A stretch of 62,447 nt of DNA from Helicobacter sp. (GTDB lineage: Bacteria; Campylobacterota; Campylobacteria; Campylobacterales; Helicobacteraceae). Shown one piece after another: positions 16,715-25,201 of this stretch (positions are counted from its first letter, which is position 1; every line of letters begins with the position of its first letter). Both the position numbers and the translations under genes were made by a program. Under the pieces are notes generated by a model. The model was not told the origin of the DNA. It did no database searches and was given only the letters and a program-made list of their open reading frames with translations. Location of the stretch: the NCBI RefSeq assembly GCF_029067145.1, contig NZ_JAIEFA010000035.1, forward strand, positions 1-62,447, given 5' to 3'.

Positions 16715-17722
16715 ATGCTGACTTTTGATTCTTTTACAAGTTGCAATTCTCAAGATTATCGCAATTTCATCTCGAATCCTAAAACACTAAAATCCCCCCA
16801 TATCCCCGTAAATCAAAATACAATGGATTGGATTTTACAAACTTTGCTTTTTCATTCGCCCTCTATCCACAATGCAAATCTTAAGATTCCAAGTGCTTAC
16901 TCGCATTCTAAAAATCAAGAATCTAGTTTAAACAAAGAAAGGATTTTGCAAGAAATTTCTAAATTTAGCCAATTTTATCGCCGTATTCAATGTATAAATC
17001 ATTCAAAATTCCTAATAAAGCAAGGCGAATTTCTAAGACAAATAGAGAAAAAAATCAAGCATTATGCGTATTTGTCTATCGCACAGCAAGAAGCAAAAGA
17101 GGCACAAGATTTTGTTTATTTGCAAATGAATAAGCAAATGTTGCAACTCCACAAAGAGAATCCAAAACTCTTAAAAGAGACGATGGACAAAGTTTATCAA
17201 TTCTACGCAGAAAAAGAAAGTTTCAACAAGCCTTTGTTTTTGGATTCTAAAGAATCAAGAATTGTAGAGATTCTATCAGAATACGGCATTCAAGCAGAAT
17301 CTAAGGATTTGGAAAATCTCTTTATAAATTATTTATCCACTCTGCCAAAAATTCTCAAGGATTCTACTAAAAATGGTGAAATAGAGACGCAATGCCTAAA
17401 AGAAATAGAACAAAACATTAATGCCTTTAGGATTCATCAAGTAGAGCTTATGGGATTTGGTTTTTTTGCTCCTCTTGCGGAAAAACTTTGGCAAAAAGAG
17501 CAAGAAATCATAGCGGATTCTATCGCAAAGGCATTGTCGTTTTATTTACAGCCCAATTCTATGGAAAAGGGCGGATATAAAATCTCGTGGCAGCCTCCAC
17601 AGCCAAAGATTTTGGATTATGATTTGCTTCCCTCACTTCTTAAAAACGCAGAAAATGCGGAAATAAAGATTGAATTTCAAGTGTTAATCGTATTCCCTAC
17701 GAGATTCCAAAATCAATTTTAA
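16715..17722 (+). CDS. Hypothetical protein, helical, no recognised family
   Basis: 335 aa from ATG 16715 (AAGGAT at 16705-16710); an upstream in-frame ATG at 16673 has no good ribosome site. The N-terminal 70 residues are Ser- and Asn-rich and probably disordered; the rest is charged and strongly helical (for example LIKQGEFLRQIEKKIKHYA). There is no signal peptide or membrane segment. It contains a C6 tract at 16794-16799 that is currently in frame. It is convergent, 12 nt from another unknown gene of similar size and build, and both flank repeats and pseudogenes, so this is an accessory locus. No function can be assigned. Confidence 0.6.
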   Translation: MLTFDSFTSCNSQDYRNFISNPKTLKSPHIPVNQNTMDWILQTLLFHSPSIHNANLKIPSAYSHSKNQESSLNKERILQEISKFSQFYRRIQCINHSKFLIKQGEFLRQIEKKIKHYAYLSIAQQEAKEAQDFVYLQMNKQMLQLHKENPKLLKETMDKVYQFYAEKESFNKPLFLDSKESRIVEILSEYGIQAESKDLENLFINYLSTLPKILKDSTKNGEIETQCLKEIEQNINAFRIHQVELMGFGFFAPLAEKLWQKEQEIIADSIAKALSFYLQPNSMEKGGYKISWQPPQPKILDYDLLPSLLKNAENAEIKIEFQVLIVFPTRFQNQF

Positions 17723-17734
17723 ATCTCAAATCTT

Positions 17735-18785
17735 TTAAGCCCTTTTTTCTATACGACTTGCTTCACCAATGAGCTTGAGATTTTGTCCGTGGAAATCCAA
17801 TGATTTTTGCATTTGATAGCTACAATGTGCAATTATGTTGCTTTGTATGTCAGAATCTCCATTTGCAGATTTTTCATAAACCTGCAAAACAACTTGTGTC
17901 GTGCCATCTTCTAGCACTTCCTCTCTATAAGCATAAACAAAATTTTGTGTTATCAGGGTAAAGCCAAAGATATTAGGCGTCTCCTCATCAAAATATTCTT
18001 GATAAACCATTCCATTTTCTAGGGTGATTTTGCCGTCCTCTCCGCCGCTTTGAATATGCCAATAGGTTTGGATAATATTCGCGTGTTCAAAAATCAGATT
18101 TTTCTCTCTCGTGCTTAAATCCGCTTCAAATGTAGAGAAAAACGCATTAATCCAAGCCACTCCTTCTTGTACTGCTGCCTTGAAGTTGCTTGCACTTTCC
18201 CATACCGCTTGAGCGCGGTCTAAGAACAAATCACTTTTTTCATTGATAGTGTGGGGAAGCAAACTCGCAAGCATTTCTGCTTTGTTTGTAAGCTCATTTT
18301 TTAGGGTTTGCATAGTAGAATCCAAGCAAACAAATTGTTCTTGAATGCCTAAGAGCAAATGCAATTTAGGGTTGTTTGGGTCTTTTGTTGTCGCATACGA
18401 TTCCTCTAACTTCTCGTTCATTAGTTCGCTGATGACAGAGATACTGCGCGGATAGGAAAGGGGATTGAGTTCTTCTGAAGTGAGCTTTGCTTTGTCTAGG
18501 GATTTTAAAAACTCGCTAGAGTGTGAGAAGGCAAAAAGCTTTAAATCTTGTGTTGGAGTTTGGGATTCAAAACCCAAAGCCAAAGAGAGATTCAAAGCAA
18601 TTTTGTTTAGGGATAAAAGATTTTTCTTGAGAGGAGGTTTGCGATTCTGTGGGGCTAGCGAGTGTGAAAAGCGCGTCAAAATTGCTCACAGATTCTACCT
18701 TAGAGGTGCTTTGATTAGGGTTTTGGACGACTTTTTGTAAGGTAGCAAAAGGGGAATTTTGAGGAAAATTTTGGCTTAAAAGCAT
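17735..18785 (-). pseudogene. Hypothetical protein gene disrupted by a +1 nt frameshift
   Basis: Start ATG at 18783-18785 (AAGGAT upstream), reading MLLSQNFPQNSPFATLQ. This frame stops at 18567, while a second frame, open from about 18679, continues to 17735. Deleting one A from the A5 run in the overlap (near 18629-18633) joins SSQEN to LLSLNKIALNLSLALGFESQ and gives an intact protein of about 349 aa. The C-terminal part (VAWINAFFSTFEADLSTREK, YREEVLEDGTTQVVLQVYEK) looks like a folded domain, but I cannot name it. The low-complexity Asn/Ser/Gln N-terminus resembles that of the convergent neighbour. It may be decaying or slippage-controlled. Confidence 0.6.
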
Positions 18786-18829
18786 AGGAATCCTTCGCAT
18801 TGTTTTTTAAAAGTAAGCAAAAAACATTC

Positions 18830-18920
18830 CATTGCGTCCTTGCGAACGTAGCAAAGCAATCTAAAAGAAAGAATTTTATTTTCTAGGATTCCATTCTCTA
18901 AACGAGGCTTTGTAATGATG
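18830..18920. repeat. Intergenic repeat element with inverted ends
   Basis: The left end CATTGCGTCCTTGCGAAC (18830-) leads to GCAAAGCAATCTA at 18851-18863, and the right end AACGAGGCTTTGTAATGATG (18901-18920) is a degenerate inverted copy of the same half-element. The gap at 18786-19078 holds this and the next repeat and no gene. Confidence 0.55.
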
Positions 18921-18942
18921 AAATATGTGTGTTTGATTGTGA

Positions 18943-19038
18943 ATTTGCACTAAAGCGTGCGTTGTGTGAGCTCTCATCTATATTTGCACAACCGCTTCGC
19001 GGTGCGCCACGAATCGCAAGTGATTCTCACGAGGACGA
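18943..19038. repeat. Second intergenic repeat type, GCTAAAGCG...GGTGCGCCACGA
   Basis: ATTTGCACTAAAGCGTGC (18943-18960), CGCTTCGCGGTGCGCCACGA (to 19011) and TCACGAGGACGA (19027-19038) are matched, in the same order, by a copy at 44035-44107. The internal CCGCTTCGCGG is a palindrome. Confidence 0.5.
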
Positions 19039-19078
19039 AATTATGCTACGATTCTCACAGAATCTCACAATATATAAA

Positions 19079-20341
19079 TCATTCTTCCAATGCGTAGGCT
19101 TTGAATTTCTCTCCCCTTTCCTTATAGGAGCTAAATTGGTCTAAACTCGCCGCAGCGGGAGAGAGTAATGCGACATAATTTCGCTCTTTAAGACTTTGTG
19201 TCGCAAAAACCTCCTTGATTTGGCGCACAGCAACTTCTAAAGTATGGCAGGCATAGCAGGGAGTATTTACGGATTTTGCGAGCGTGCAAAGCTTGTTCGT
19301 ATTGCTACCAATCGCAAAAATTTCAATCTGATATTGCGAAATAAGCTCAAAAAGAGGGGTTAAATCCGCTCCTTTGTCATCCCCGCCAAGAATCAATAAT
19401 ATTTTGAACTCCCGATAGCATTTAATGGCTTCCATTGTCGCGTCTAGATTCGTTCCTTTACTATCATCTACCCAAAGATTCCCTGCCTTGTCGTAAAATT
19501 CCTCCATTTTGTGCGCACCGATTTTAAAGGAGTTTAAAAGTGTGTAATCTTGAGTAGAAAACAGAATCTCACTCGCACTCATTGCAAGCGTGGCGTCCAA
19601 CAAAAAAGGCTCTTTAAAAGCAATCGCACTTAAATTGAGGTGAAAAATATTTGCTAAATCCTGCGAATCTTGATAAAAGATAAGATTTGCAAGGGATTGC
19701 TTGCAAAATGAATGCGATTCCAAACTTTTGGGTAGAATCGCAACTTCTTTTTCTCTTAAAGATAAAATGGGTTTGAGTTTGTCTGCGATATAGTTTTCAT
19801 AGCCTCCGTGCCAGCTAATATGGTCTTGCGTAATGGGTAAAAGCAAATATAAAATAGGTTTGGCAATCTGCGTATAATGCAGGGTAAAAGAGCTAGTTTC
19901 TAGTATCCAAAAGGGCGCATTCGTGTCAAGCTTTGCCAAAGGCGTGCCAATATTGCCTCCGCTTTGCGCACCAAAAGATTGTAGCAAATGTGTAAGCATT
20001 TGCGTGGTAGTGGTTTTGCCATTTGTGCCACTAATCCACACAGAGGGAGGCATTGTGGGAGCAAAAAAGTCATATTCGCTTAAAAGTCGTGCTTTGGGGT
20101 GTGTTGCGACAAAATCCAATGCGGTTACAATCATCGCATTGCTAGGTGGAATCCCGGGACTTGTGATAATGGAAGCTTCGGGATTCTGTGCCAAAACTTC
20201 GCTTAGGCTTTCGCTTGGGAGCAAGAGATTGCCCCAAGCGTCTTGACTTTTTTGTGTGAAACTATCATCTAGTGCGATACAAGGTGCAAAAGATTCTGCA
20301 ATCGCGCGATTCGTCCCCCCAAATCCTAAAAGTATCAACAT
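19079..20341 (-). CDS. murD: UDP-N-acetylmuramoyl-L-alanine:D-glutamate ligase
   Basis: 420 aa. An N-terminal Rossmann-like segment (MLILLGFGGTNRAIAESF) precedes the Mur-ligase P-loop WISGTNGKTTTTQ near residue 105 and the central motifs HISWHGGYENY and DDSKGTNLDATMEAI, which are diagnostic of MurD. It adds D-glutamate to UDP-MurNAc-L-Ala in the cytoplasm during peptidoglycan precursor synthesis. It is slightly shorter than the E. coli enzyme, as is usual in Campylobacterota. It sits 4 nt downstream of mraY, so the next-step membrane enzyme and MurD share an operon. Confidence 0.95.
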   Translation of the reverse strand: MLILLGFGGTNRAIAESFAPCIALDDSFTQKSQDAWGNLLLPSESLSEVLAQNPEASIITSPGIPPSNAMIVTALDFVATHPKARLLSEYDFFAPTMPPSVWISGTNGKTTTTQMLTHLLQSFGAQSGGNIGTPLAKLDTNAPFWILETSSFTLHYTQIAKPILYLLLPITQDHISWHGGYENYIADKLKPILSLREKEVAILPKSLESHSFCKQSLANLIFYQDSQDLANIFHLNLSAIAFKEPFLLDATLAMSASEILFSTQDYTLLNSFKIGAHKMEEFYDKAGNLWVDDSKGTNLDATMEAIKCYREFKILLILGGDDKGADLTPLFELISQYQIEIFAIGSNTNKLCTLAKSVNTPCYACHTLEVAVRQIKEVFATQSLKERNYVALLSPAAASLDQFSSYKERGEKFKAYALEE

Positions 20342-20345
20342 TAAT

Positions 20346-21401
20346 TTACCTTATTTTCAAAGTTAAAAGAGCAATGAGATTGCTCATCAGTGCGACAATC
20401 CAGAATCGCACAATGATTTTACTTTCGCTTAAGCCCTTTTCCTCAAAGTGATGGTGTAAGGGTGCCATTAAAAAAATCTTTTTGCCACGCGTTTTGTAGC
20501 TTCCAATCTGTAAAATTACCGATAGTGCTTCCACAACGAAAATAAACCCAATAAGGAAAAGCAGAATCTCGTTTTTGGAGACAATCGCCATATAAGCAAT
20601 AAAACCACCCAAACTTAAAGAGCCACTATCTCCCATAAAGACTTGCGCAGGGTGGCAGTTATACCAAAGAAACCCAATCAATGCGCCAATGAGTGCAGAG
20701 GAAAGAATCACGAGCTCACTGCTATCTAAGACTTTGGGATAAAGCAAATAAGCACTCAAACCCGAATGTCCCGCGACATAGACAAACACACTAAGTGAAG
20801 TTAGTGCATAAATAGACGGAATCGCGACAAGCCCATCTAGCCCGTCCGTGAGATTGACTGCATTGCTCGTAGCAATAAAAACAAGTGTCCAAAACAGGAT
20901 TCCAAGAAGATTCCAATCAAACAAAGGATTCTTGAAGAAAGGTAAATAAAATTCCGAATTTAAGCCCACTAGATACAATCCGCACGAGAGGATAAGACTA
21001 ATGACAATCTGTAACAAAAACTTAGTTTTCGCACTCATTCCGGCGTTTTTGCGTTGCATTATTTTAGAATAATCATCGCTAATGCCGAGCATTGCGAAGC
21101 AAAGTAAGGTTGCGATTCCAAGCAAGATGTAGATATGATTGAGTTTGGCACAAAGCAGAGTTGCAAGCAAGGTTGTGCAGACAAATACGATTCCGCCCAT
21201 TGTGGGAGTATTGATTTTTTGTTGGTGGTTTTTGGGGGCAAATTCTGAAATCGGTTGAAATGCGTGTTTGTTTGCCCATAAAATATAATAAGGCATTGCA
21301 AAGATTGTGAGCAAAAGAGCTACAAAAAACGCAATCGCAGAGCGCACGGTAATATATTGAAAAAGATTGATGTCAAACAAAGAATAAAGATAATATAACA
21401 T
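20346..21401 (-). CDS. mraY: Phospho-N-acetylmuramoyl-pentapeptide-transferase
   Basis: 351 aa with about 10 membrane segments. Family signatures present are KINTPTMGGIVF near residue 62, NAVNLTDGLDGLV near 180, FMGDSGSLSLGG near 255 and the His-rich APLHHHFEEKG near 315. MraY transfers the phospho-MurNAc-pentapeptide to undecaprenyl phosphate, making lipid I at the inner membrane. It leads the mraY-murD operon and is divergent from gpmI; an 8-bp palindrome lies in the shared upstream region. Confidence 0.97.
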   Translation of the reverse strand: MLYYLYSLFDINLFQYITVRSAIAFFVALLLTIFAMPYYILWANKHAFQPISEFAPKNHQQKINTPTMGGIVFVCTTLLATLLCAKLNHIYILLGIATLLCFAMLGISDDYSKIMQRKNAGMSAKTKFLLQIVISLILSCGLYLVGLNSEFYLPFFKNPLFDWNLLGILFWTLVFIATSNAVNLTDGLDGLVAIPSIYALTSLSVFVYVAGHSGLSAYLLYPKVLDSSELVILSSALIGALIGFLWYNCHPAQVFMGDSGSLSLGGFIAYMAIVSKNEILLFLIGFIFVVEALSVILQIGSYKTRGKKIFLMAPLHHHFEEKGLSESKIIVRFWIVALMSNLIALLTLKIR

Positions 21402-21437
21402 AAGCCCAAACTTAACTAGATGAAATTTTAAGAAAAA

Positions 21438-21457
21438 TTAGGTAGGATTCTACCTAA
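21438..21457. promoter_or_regulatory. Perfect palindrome between mraY and gpmI
   Basis: TTAGGTAG-GATT-CTACCTAA: two 8-nt arms with a 4-nt loop in the 85-nt divergent intergenic region. It could be an operator. Read on the minus strand, it is followed by a T run, so it could also act as a small terminator or attenuator ahead of mraY. Confidence 0.4.
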
Positions 21458-21486
21458 AATAACTTTAAAATTTGGGAAAATCTATA

Positions 21487-22974
21487 ATGAAAGCTGTTTT
21501 GGTTATCACAGACGGAATCGGGTATAGTAAAAAGCAAGAATATAACGCATTTTTTGCGGCGAAAAAGCCAACTTATGACAAATTGTTTCAAGAAGTTCCC
21601 TTTGGAATGATTCATACTTATGGATTGTCTGTTGGTTTGCCAGAGGGGCAAATGGGAAATTCTGAAGTGGGACATATGAGCTTAGGTAGCGGGAGGATTC
21701 TCTATCAAGATTTAGTCAAAATCAACAAGGCAATCCAAGACAATACTTTAATGCAAAATCCCGCTCTAAATTGTCTTAAAAATTGCAAGCGCGTGCATTT
21801 GGTCGGATTGTTAAGTGATGGCGGTGTGCATTCGCATATTCAGCATATTTTAGCCCTTGCGTTGGGGTTAGAATCGCAATATGAAGTGTTGTTGCATTTG
21901 ATTACCGATGGGCGTGATGTGCCACCCAAAAGCGCACCAAAGTTTGTGCGTGAGGTAGAATCGCAAATGGAGGGCAAAAGGATTCGGATTGCAAGTCTTA
22001 GCGGACGCTATTATGCAATGGATAGAGACAATCGTTGGGAGCGCGTAGAAAAGGCTTATAATGTTATTGCGCTAGGCGAAAATGCGCAGACGCTTACCCC
22101 GCAAGAATATTTACAATCGCAATTTAGAGAGGGCATTTTTGATGAATTTATCTTGCCTGCAAGTTTTTGTGAGGGCTTCACAAAGGAATCTCCTAATAAA
22201 ATTCAAGCAGGCGATGGTTTGATTTTTATTAATTTCCGAAGTGATAGGGCGCGAGAAATCGTCAATGCGCTAGGAAATGCGGATTTTAACGCATTTATGC
22301 GCAAAAGTTTTGTAGAGATTCCGCTTGTTACAATGACGCCCTATGATAAATCTTTCTCCTTTCCGATTCTTTTTCCCAAAGAAAATGTCCAAAATACTCT
22401 AGCTGAAGTGATTTCTAATCATCATTTACGACAATTCCATACCGCAGAAACCGAAAAATACGCCCATGTAACTTTCTTTTTTAATGGCGGGATTGAAGAG
22501 CCTTATCCCAATGAAACGCGTTTGCTTGTGCCCTCGCCAAAGGTTGCGACTTATGATTTGCAGCCAGAAATGAGTGCTAAGGAAGTAGGTAATGCCGTTT
22601 TAATGGCAATGGAAGAGGGATATGATTTTGTTGTAGTGAATTTTGCCAATGGCGATATGGTAGGACATACAGGGAATTATGAAGCGGCGATTGCCGCAGT
22701 AGAAGCGGTAGATAAGGAGCTAGGTAGAATCTGTTCAAAAGCAAAGGAAAAGGATTATGGATTAATTATTACGAGCGACCACGGAAATTGTGAAGAAATG
22801 AAAGACGAAAAGGGCGAACCTTTGACAAATCACACGATTGGCGATGTGTGGTGCTTTGTAATGGCAGAAGGAGTAGAATCCGTGCAAAATGGTGGATTAA
22901 ACAATATTGCGCCGAGTATTTTAAAACTTATGGAAATTGCGATTCCAGAGGAAATGGATAAGCCACTTTTTTAA
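21487..22974 (+). CDS. gpmI: 2,3-bisphosphoglycerate-independent phosphoglycerate mutase
   Basis: 495 aa from ATG 21487; a TTG at 21472 in frame is less likely. The N-terminus MKAVLVITDGIGYS carries the first metal-binding Asp, and GNSEVGHMSLGSGR holds the catalytic Ser59. Late motifs NFANGDMVGHTGN and ITSDHGNCEEM hold the remaining metal ligands, as in alkaline-phosphatase-superfamily iPGMs. It interconverts 3- and 2-phosphoglycerate and depends on Mn2+. The length is normal for the family. It is divergent from mraY and followed 81 nt later by cheZ, which has its own promoter. Confidence 0.95.
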   Translation: MKAVLVITDGIGYSKKQEYNAFFAAKKPTYDKLFQEVPFGMIHTYGLSVGLPEGQMGNSEVGHMSLGSGRILYQDLVKINKAIQDNTLMQNPALNCLKNCKRVHLVGLLSDGGVHSHIQHILALALGLESQYEVLLHLITDGRDVPPKSAPKFVREVESQMEGKRIRIASLSGRYYAMDRDNRWERVEKAYNVIALGENAQTLTPQEYLQSQFREGIFDEFILPASFCEGFTKESPNKIQAGDGLIFINFRSDRAREIVNALGNADFNAFMRKSFVEIPLVTMTPYDKSFSFPILFPKENVQNTLAEVISNHHLRQFHTAETEKYAHVTFFFNGGIEEPYPNETRLLVPSPKVATYDLQPEMSAKEVGNAVLMAMEEGYDFVVVNFANGDMVGHTGNYEAAIAAVEAVDKELGRICSKAKEKDYGLIITSDHGNCEEMKDEKGEPLTNHTIGDVWCFVMAEGVESVQNGGLNNIAPSILKLMEIAIPEEMDKPLF

Positions 22975-23014
22975 GGAATTGCTTGCGTTTAAACAAAATT
23001 ATAAAAATTAATCG

Positions 23015-23020
23015 TATAAT
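23015..23020 (+). promoter_or_regulatory. -10 element of cheZ
   Basis: TATAAT in an AT-rich context, 36 nt before the cheZ ATG. Transcription would start near 23027. No convincing -35 is visible, as is usual for Helicobacter. Confidence 0.5.
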
Positions 23021-23055
23021 TACAAGCAATATTTAACTTACTTCAAGGTTTTAGA

Positions 23056-23766
23056 ATGACACAAGAGGAATTGGATTCACTATTGGGTAGCGATATGGAC
23101 GATATTGCACAAGGAGGTCAAGAGCAAGAGGAAGAGAATCAAGAGGAATCTTTAGAAAATTCTACTTTGGAAGACCCGACGATTAAAAGCGAAGCAAAAG
23201 CAGATGATTTTTCTATTGAGCAAGATGTAAGTTGGCCCCCACCTCCACCAACAGCAGAACATAAGGTAGTGCATCAATTAGATGATGTAACGCGAGATTC
23301 GGAAATCAAAGCCACAGAGATGTTTGATAAGCTAGAAAAAATCAATAACCTAGATGCAGACATTGAGGACGCGTTTGGCGAGATTCAACAATTCATTACT
23401 TCTCAAGAGGAGCTTTTACAAAAACTCCACGCCAAATTTCCGGATTTTCATACTTTTAATGAGCAGTTAGAGGCAGCAACCAAAGTCAAAACAAATGTGC
23501 AAAAGGTATCCGATTGTTTGCAAGAAATCTCAAATATTTCACTAGAAGCAATGGAAGCTATGCAGTATCAAGACATTCATCGTCAAAAAATTGAACGCGT
23601 CATCAACATTATGCGTGCGCTCGCAAGATATATGAGTTCGCTCTTTGAGGGTAAAATTGACGATAGCAAACGTGTAAGCTCCGCAGTGCATATTCAAGGA
23701 GATAAGACAGAAAATGTTGTCAATGAAAATGATATTGAAGCTTTGATTGCAAATTTTGGCAAGTAA
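23056..23766 (+). CDS. cheZ: CheZ-type chemotaxis phosphatase
   Basis: 236 aa. The first 70 residues are acidic and disordered with a proline run (WPPPPPT). A long helical region follows and contains MQYQDIHRQKIERVINIMR, in which Asp173 and Gln177 reproduce the D-x-x-x-Q catalytic pair of CheZ phosphatases. The protein speeds dephosphorylation of CheY-P in the chemotaxis pathway. Remote CheZ proteins of this kind are known in Helicobacter. The gene is followed 3 nt later by the U32 peptidase gene. The extreme C-terminus (DIEALIANFGK) resembles the CheY-binding tail of CheZ (a short amphipathic peptide). Confidence 0.85.
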   Translation: MTQEELDSLLGSDMDDIAQGGQEQEEENQEESLENSTLEDPTIKSEAKADDFSIEQDVSWPPPPPTAEHKVVHQLDDVTRDSEIKATEMFDKLEKINNLDADIEDAFGEIQQFITSQEELLQKLHAKFPDFHTFNEQLEAATKVKTNVQKVSDCLQEISNISLEAMEAMQYQDIHRQKIERVINIMRALARYMSSLFEGKIDDSKRVSSAVHIQGDKTENVVNENDIEALIANFGK

Positions 23767-23769
23767 TGA

Positions 23770-25122
23770 ATGCAAGATTCTACTTTTAAACCCCCAAATC
23801 AACCTCCAAAGATTCCAGAACTTCTCTCTCCTGCGGGGAATCTTAAAAAACTCAAAATCGCTTTAGAATATGGAGCAGACGCTGTTTATGGCGGCGTGAG
23901 CCATTTTTCCTTGCGGAATCGTTCGGGAAAGGAGTTTGACTTTGAATCTTTCCGCGAGGGAGTAGAATACACGCACGCACGAGGTAAAAAGATTTATGTA
24001 ACAATTAATGGATTTCCCTTTAATTCGCAATTAAAGTTATTGGAATCGCATATTCAAAAAATGGCTTCTTTAAAGCCCGATGGCTTCATCGTTGCAACTC
24101 CCGGAGTAGTGAAATTATCTCATCAAATTGCGCCAGAGATTCCGATTCATCTTTCTACACAAGCGAATGTTTTAAATGTGTTAGATGCGGAAGTGTTTTA
24201 TGAATTGGGAGTGAAGCGCATTGTCGCCGCAAGGGAATTAAGCCTAAAAGACGCAATAGAGATTAAAAAAGCCCTGCCTGATTTGGAGTTAGAAATTTTC
24301 ATACACGGCTCTATGTGCTTCGCATTTTCAGGACGCTGTTTGATTTCGGCTTTGCAAAATGGTCGTGTGCCAAATCGTGGGAGTTGTGCGAATGATTGTC
24401 GGTTTGATTATGAATATTATGTGCGCAATGAAAAAACTGATGAGTTGGTGCGATTTAGCGGCAAGGAGATTTATGCGCGGAATCCTGACAATGGAATTAC
24501 TTTGCGGTTAGAGGAAGAAGAGGGCGTAGGGACGCATATTTTTAATGCAAAAGATTTGAATTTAGTTGCCCATATTCCGATGATTTTAGAAAGCGGTGTG
24601 ATAGATTCGCTTAAAATTGAAGGACGCACGAAGTCAAGTTATTATGCGGGCATTACAACACTAGCTTATCGGCGCGCTTTGGAGGATTACGCGCAGGGTG
24701 ATTTTGTGGAATCACGCTATAAAGAGGAGCTAGAAACATTAAAGAATCGCGGCTTTAGCGAGGGTTATTTGATTCATCGTCCTTTTGAGCGACTCAATAC
24801 ACAAAATCATTGGAGTGCAATCAGCGAGGGAAGCTATCAAGTCAATGCGGAGGTGAGCGAAGAGGGCAAGAGTGCGCTTTGTCGGCATACGATTCGCCCC
24901 AACGAACCTAAGGAAATCGTAAGTGCGCATTGGGATTCCATTCAGAATGGCAAAAATGAGATAGGAGAGATTTTTGAAGAGAATGGCAAAAAATACTTGC
25001 GTCTTTTTAAGATTCTGCTAGTTAATGGCAAGGAATTAGAATCTATCCATAGCGGCAATGAAAATGCCTTTATTCTACCCTTTACGCTTCCACCTTTTAG
25101 CTTTTTGCGTCAAAGGATTTAG
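23770..25122 (+). CDS. U32 family protein, likely tRNA/rRNA hydroxylation factor (TrhP-like)
   Basis: 450 aa. The N-terminus PELLSPAGNLKKLKIALEYGADAVYGG and the family signature EIFIHGSMCFAFSGRC, followed by NRGSCANDCRFDYEY, identify the peptidase U32 family with its conserved cysteines, which in TrhP/RlhA-type members are thought to hold an iron-sulfur site. TrhP works in prephenate-dependent hydroxylation of tRNA wobble uridine. The old peptidase label for this family is not well supported. The ATG at 23770 follows the cheZ stop by 3 nt. Which U32 subfamily it belongs to needs a tree. Confidence 0.8.
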   Translation: MQDSTFKPPNQPPKIPELLSPAGNLKKLKIALEYGADAVYGGVSHFSLRNRSGKEFDFESFREGVEYTHARGKKIYVTINGFPFNSQLKLLESHIQKMASLKPDGFIVATPGVVKLSHQIAPEIPIHLSTQANVLNVLDAEVFYELGVKRIVAARELSLKDAIEIKKALPDLELEIFIHGSMCFAFSGRCLISALQNGRVPNRGSCANDCRFDYEYYVRNEKTDELVRFSGKEIYARNPDNGITLRLEEEEGVGTHIFNAKDLNLVAHIPMILESGVIDSLKIEGRTKSSYYAGITTLAYRRALEDYAQGDFVESRYKEELETLKNRGFSEGYLIHRPFERLNTQNHWSAISEGSYQVNAEVSEEGKSALCRHTIRPNEPKEIVSAHWDSIQNGKNEIGEIFEENGKKYLRLFKILLVNGKELESIHSGNENAFILPFTLPPFSFLRQRI

Positions 25123-25201
25123 AATCTCGCCTTTGAGATTCTATTAAAAAATTCCTGTATGCTAAATTGTTGCACCGATAATTGGCTTTTAGCAACGAGC
25201 C

